A stretch of DNA of 7,389 nt, taken from positions 1-7,389 of the forward strand of contig CANFNO010000129.1 of the NCBI GenBank assembly GCA_947447845.1. Direction: 5' to 3'. Of the stretch, positions 5,907-7,389 are shown in pieces. The notes under the pieces are model-generated. The model was not told where the DNA came from. It ran no database searches and worked only from the letters and a program-made list of their open reading frames with translations. Source of the stretch: Burkholderiales bacterium (GTDB lineage Bacteria > Pseudomonadota > Gammaproteobacteria > Burkholderiales > Burkholderiaceae). Each line of letters opens with the position of its first letter. The stretch's first letter is position 1. The position numbers and the translations under genes are program-made.

Positions 5907-6943
5907 GTTGCAATCCTTGAGCAGGGCAATGGCAGCAATACCTTGAGTTGCGTGCCCCCTGAGGCCAATGCGGATAGTGATACATGCCCGCCCAGGGCGC
6001 TGACGCGCTCGCGCATACCCAAAATTCCCAGGCCAGGGAGGGATGCGCCTGACGGCAGTCCAACGCCGTTGTCACGAACCGTGAGCGTAATCTGATCTTC
6101 ACCTGATGGGTTGGTCGCGCGCTCGATCGCCACATTGGCAAGGGTGGCGTTGGCGTGCCTTGCAATGTTGGTAAGACCTTCCTGAACACTGCGATACAGC
6201 GTAATGGTGCAGACCTCATCCAGTCCTTCGAAGTCACCATGACTGCTGAAAGTGCAGTCAACGCCATGGCGTTCTTGCCAGTTCTCCAAAAGAAGCTGCA
6301 GGCTGCTGACCAGGCCAAGGTCATCCAGCCCGGTCGGACGAAGGCGGTTAAGAATCCCGCGAAGCACCTGGTGCAAATGATCTGCCGCGTCTGAGATCAG
6401 CTGTGCGCTCTCATGGATAGTGGCATGTTTGTTTAGGGCTTCCCGAGCGATCAGTGCGGCGTCCACCTTGATGGCCACACAGCTCTGGCCAATCTCATCG
6501 TGTAACTCGCGCGCGATATAGCGGCGTTCCAACTCCTGCAATTGAATGAGTTGCTGAGCCAGTCTGCGGTTTTGTGCAAGCGTCTGGCGGTTGGTCGCCT
6601 CCACTTGACTGCGGATCTGCATTTCCCGTTTTAGCTCACGCCACCGACGCCATCCAAACCAAACCAATCCCAGCGACATAACCAGAAGTGTCATGGGAAT
6701 CTCGTCAAGCTGCCAACGTTCGTAAATATGTGTCCAATGGCTCAGGCGTTCGGCCAATTCGAGTTGCATGGACAAGAAAAAGTACACCATAACGCTGCAG
6801 ATGATCACCACTAAATCCGAAAGCGAACGGTGACGGTACGGTTGCGGCTCTTGCGCTAGTGAATGTGTCAAATCGAATGGCATAAAACTGAAGGGGACAA
6901 GGATGTGTGTGTCACTTTTGAACATCAAGGCTACATGGAGCAT
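5903..6943 (-). CDS. membrane sensor histidine kinase (NarX/HisKA_3 type)
   Basis: An inner-membrane sensor kinase, 346 residues from the ATG at 6943. Two hydrophobic helices (about 41-59 and 84-101) enclose only about 24 residues, so there is no sizeable periplasmic sensor domain. A charged, probably coiled-coil linker follows (about 102-141). The HisKA_3 dimerisation box YIARELHDEIGQ carries the phospho-acceptor His148. The HATPase domain has the N box QEGLTNIARHA (Asn259), the G1 box DNGVGL (from Asp291) and the G2 box GLGILGMRER. It should pass phosphate to Asp54 of the regulator that overlaps it by ATGA. The start is uncertain: GTG at 6955 (350 residues), ATG at 6925, and ATG at 6883 (326 residues) are also in frame. 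None has a clear ribosome binding site, and the shortest form would still keep both membrane helices. The first-ATG choice is a compromise; the domains are certain, the signal sensed is not. Confidence 0.95.
   Translation of the reverse strand: MLHVALMFKSDTHILVPFSFMPFDLTHSLAQEPQPYRHRSLSDLVVIICSVMVYFFLSMQLELAERLSHWTHIYERWQLDEIPMTLLVMSLGLVWFGWRRWRELKREMQIRSQVEATNRQTLAQNRRLAQQLIQLQELERRYIARELHDEIGQSCVAIKVDAALIAREALNKHATIHESAQLISDAADHLHQVLRGILNRLRPTGLDDLGLVSSLQLLLENWQERHGVDCTFSSHGDFEGLDEVCTITLYRSVQEGLTNIARHANATLANVAIERATNPSGEDQITLTVRDNGVGLPSGASLPGLGILGMRERVSALGGHVSLSALASGGTQLKVLLPLPCSRIAT
5914..5918 (-). promoter_or_regulatory. ribosome binding site AAGGA of the response regulator
   Basis: AAGGA on the minus strand lies within the last codons of the kinase gene, 7 bases before the ATG that overlaps the kinase TGA. 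It supports the regulator start at 5906 and coupled translation. Confidence 0.6.
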
Positions 6944-7020
6944 GATCCGCGCCACGTTCTAAACCGGGTTGTCGTTGAACTACGCGCCATTGAGGTGAAG
7001 TCGGATGTCGCAGAAATTCC

Positions 7021-7049
7021 ATTTGCCAAGGGGAGCTACGCTGTGTCAA
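7021..7049 (-). promoter_or_regulatory. possible sigma-70 promoter of the kinase-regulator operon
   Basis: On the minus strand a perfect TTGACA (7049-7044) is followed, after exactly 17 bases, by GCAAAT (7026-7021), which matches only three of six positions of the -10 consensus. Transcription would start roughly 60 to 75 bases before the kinase start codons at 6943-6955. A strong -35 with a weak -10 often goes with activator dependence. The assignment is tentative. Confidence 0.35.
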
Positions 7050-7072
7050 AACGTACCGTCGGGTTCGGAAGG

Positions 7073-7087
7073 GAGTCTAGTCGACTC
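7073..7087. promoter_or_regulatory. possible operator GAGTC-N5-GACTC
   Basis: The perfect arms GAGTC (7073-7077) and GACTC (7083-7087) lie 23 bases upstream of the candidate TTGACA box. A short dyad just upstream of a promoter suits a dimeric LuxR-type regulator such as the one encoded here. The first seven bases, GAGTCTA, recur at 5226-5232 in the receptor upstream region, but without the second arm. The function is inferred and chance is possible. Confidence 0.28.
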
Positions 7088-7253
7088 AAGCGAGCTGAAT
7101 TTTCGTGGCCAATAGTATTGAGAAACATTGAATGTAAAAGATGCTATTTCATTCCGTCACCGAGCTTTCAAGGTATCAGAGACTTAGCAACAAATTGGCA
7201 CTCCCATTACAAATCAAAAGTTGATACTGGATTTCATAACCTGAGCTTGCCCT

Positions 7254-7389
7254 TGTTTAACGTATCCCTTAGCAGAGACCGTTAAGCAGACTTTCTTGCC
7301 TGGGCTGCCAGCCAGTTTTTCTCATACTTCATCGGGCTCACATAACCCAGCGTCGAATGCAGGCGTGTAGCGTTGTAGAACGCCAGCCA
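7254..7389 (-). mobile_element. 3' end of an IS3-family insertion sequence, cut by the window edge
   Basis: The segment contains the end of an IS3-type transposase gene. Read on the plus strand, a plausible terminus is TGTTTAACGTATCCCTT starting at 7254; on the element strand this ends in CA, as expected for the TG...CA ends of this family. The exact terminus is a guess because the other end and the target duplication are outside the window. Inverted TTAACG (7257-7262) and CGTTAA (7280-7285) lie at this end. Confidence 0.6.
7282..7389 (-). CDS. IS3-family transposase (OrfB), C-terminal fragment
   Basis: The last 35 codons of a DDE transposase of the IS3 family, running off the right edge of the window; the stop TAA is at 7284-7282. 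The translated end includes WLAFYNATRLHSTLGYVSP followed by MKYEKNWLAAQA. The pattern YN..R.HS.LGY.SP is the hallmark C-terminal block of the integrase core in IS3 OrfB proteins, just past the catalytic glutamate. Whether the rest of the gene is intact cannot be judged here. It points in the same direction as the kinase gene, so transcription leaving the IS would enter the kinase operon. Confidence 0.9.
   Translation of the reverse strand, partial: WLAFYNATRLHSTLGYVSPMKYEKNWLAAQARKSA

Larger units (their letters stand above)
6956..7253. other. upstream region of the kinase gene; no gene recognised
   Basis: This stretch lies between the kinase and the end of the IS3-family element. The minus strand holds a possible promoter (7021-7049) and an inverted repeat (7073-7087). 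From about 7090 to 7253 no structure was recognised. A 140-codon plus-strand frame spans the region but overlaps the kinase start on one side and the IS on the other, with no family resemblance, and is not called. Confidence 0.45.

Noticed and set aside
6863..7285. 140-codon plus-strand open frame
   Set aside because: It overlaps the 5' end of the kinase gene antisense and runs into the IS3 transposase stop. It has no ribosome binding site or recognisable domain, and the region is better explained as promoter DNA.
7257..7285. TTAACG/CGTTAA as a terminator hairpin of the IS3 transposase
   Set aside because: The stem is only 6 bases and A+T-rich, with a 17-base loop, and includes the stop codon; more likely part of the IS end sequence or chance.

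Overview
The window looks like chromosomal DNA of a betaproteobacterium, most likely of the order Burkholderiales. This rests on the style of the two-component proteins, the TonB-dependent receptor and the insertion sequences. It is an inference from protein character; nothing here fixes the genus. No tRNA, rRNA, CRISPR array or replication origin was seen.

Left part (1 to about 2400, + strand): most of an IS91-family element of the two-gene type. A tyrosine recombinase gene (54-956) is followed after 8 bases by an HUH/Y2 rolling-circle transposase gene (965-2173). A nested inverted repeat (8-41) sits directly before the recombinase ribosome binding site. A long inverted repeat (2204-2229) follows about 30 bases after the transposase stop. 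Neither outer boundary of the element could be fixed.

Middle (2174-2690): no convincing gene. It holds the structured 3' tail of the IS element and then host-like intergenic DNA, between two convergent genes.

Right part (2691 to about 6943, all - strand): read in the direction of transcription this is sensor histidine kinase, response regulator, then a 327-base gap and a TonB-dependent outer-membrane receptor. Kinase and regulator overlap by ATGA and form one operon. The layout suggests a membrane-sensed cue acting through a NarL/FixJ-type regulator on a neighbouring uptake receptor. The receptor plug resembles, from memory, receptors found near PQQ-dependent alcohol dehydrogenases. That would make a cofactor, lanthanide or metal complex a reasonable ligand guess, but the window contains no dehydrogenase to support it.

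Right edge (about 7254-7389, - strand): the 3' end of an IS3-family transposase gene. The receptor/two-component block is therefore bracketed by two unrelated insertion sequences. The IS3 end lies roughly 300 bases upstream of the kinase start and in the same orientation, so it could affect kinase expression. The most interesting unexplained items are the inverted repeats of the IS91-type element, the three close cysteine pairs of the receptor, and a possible promoter plus operator upstream of the kinase.
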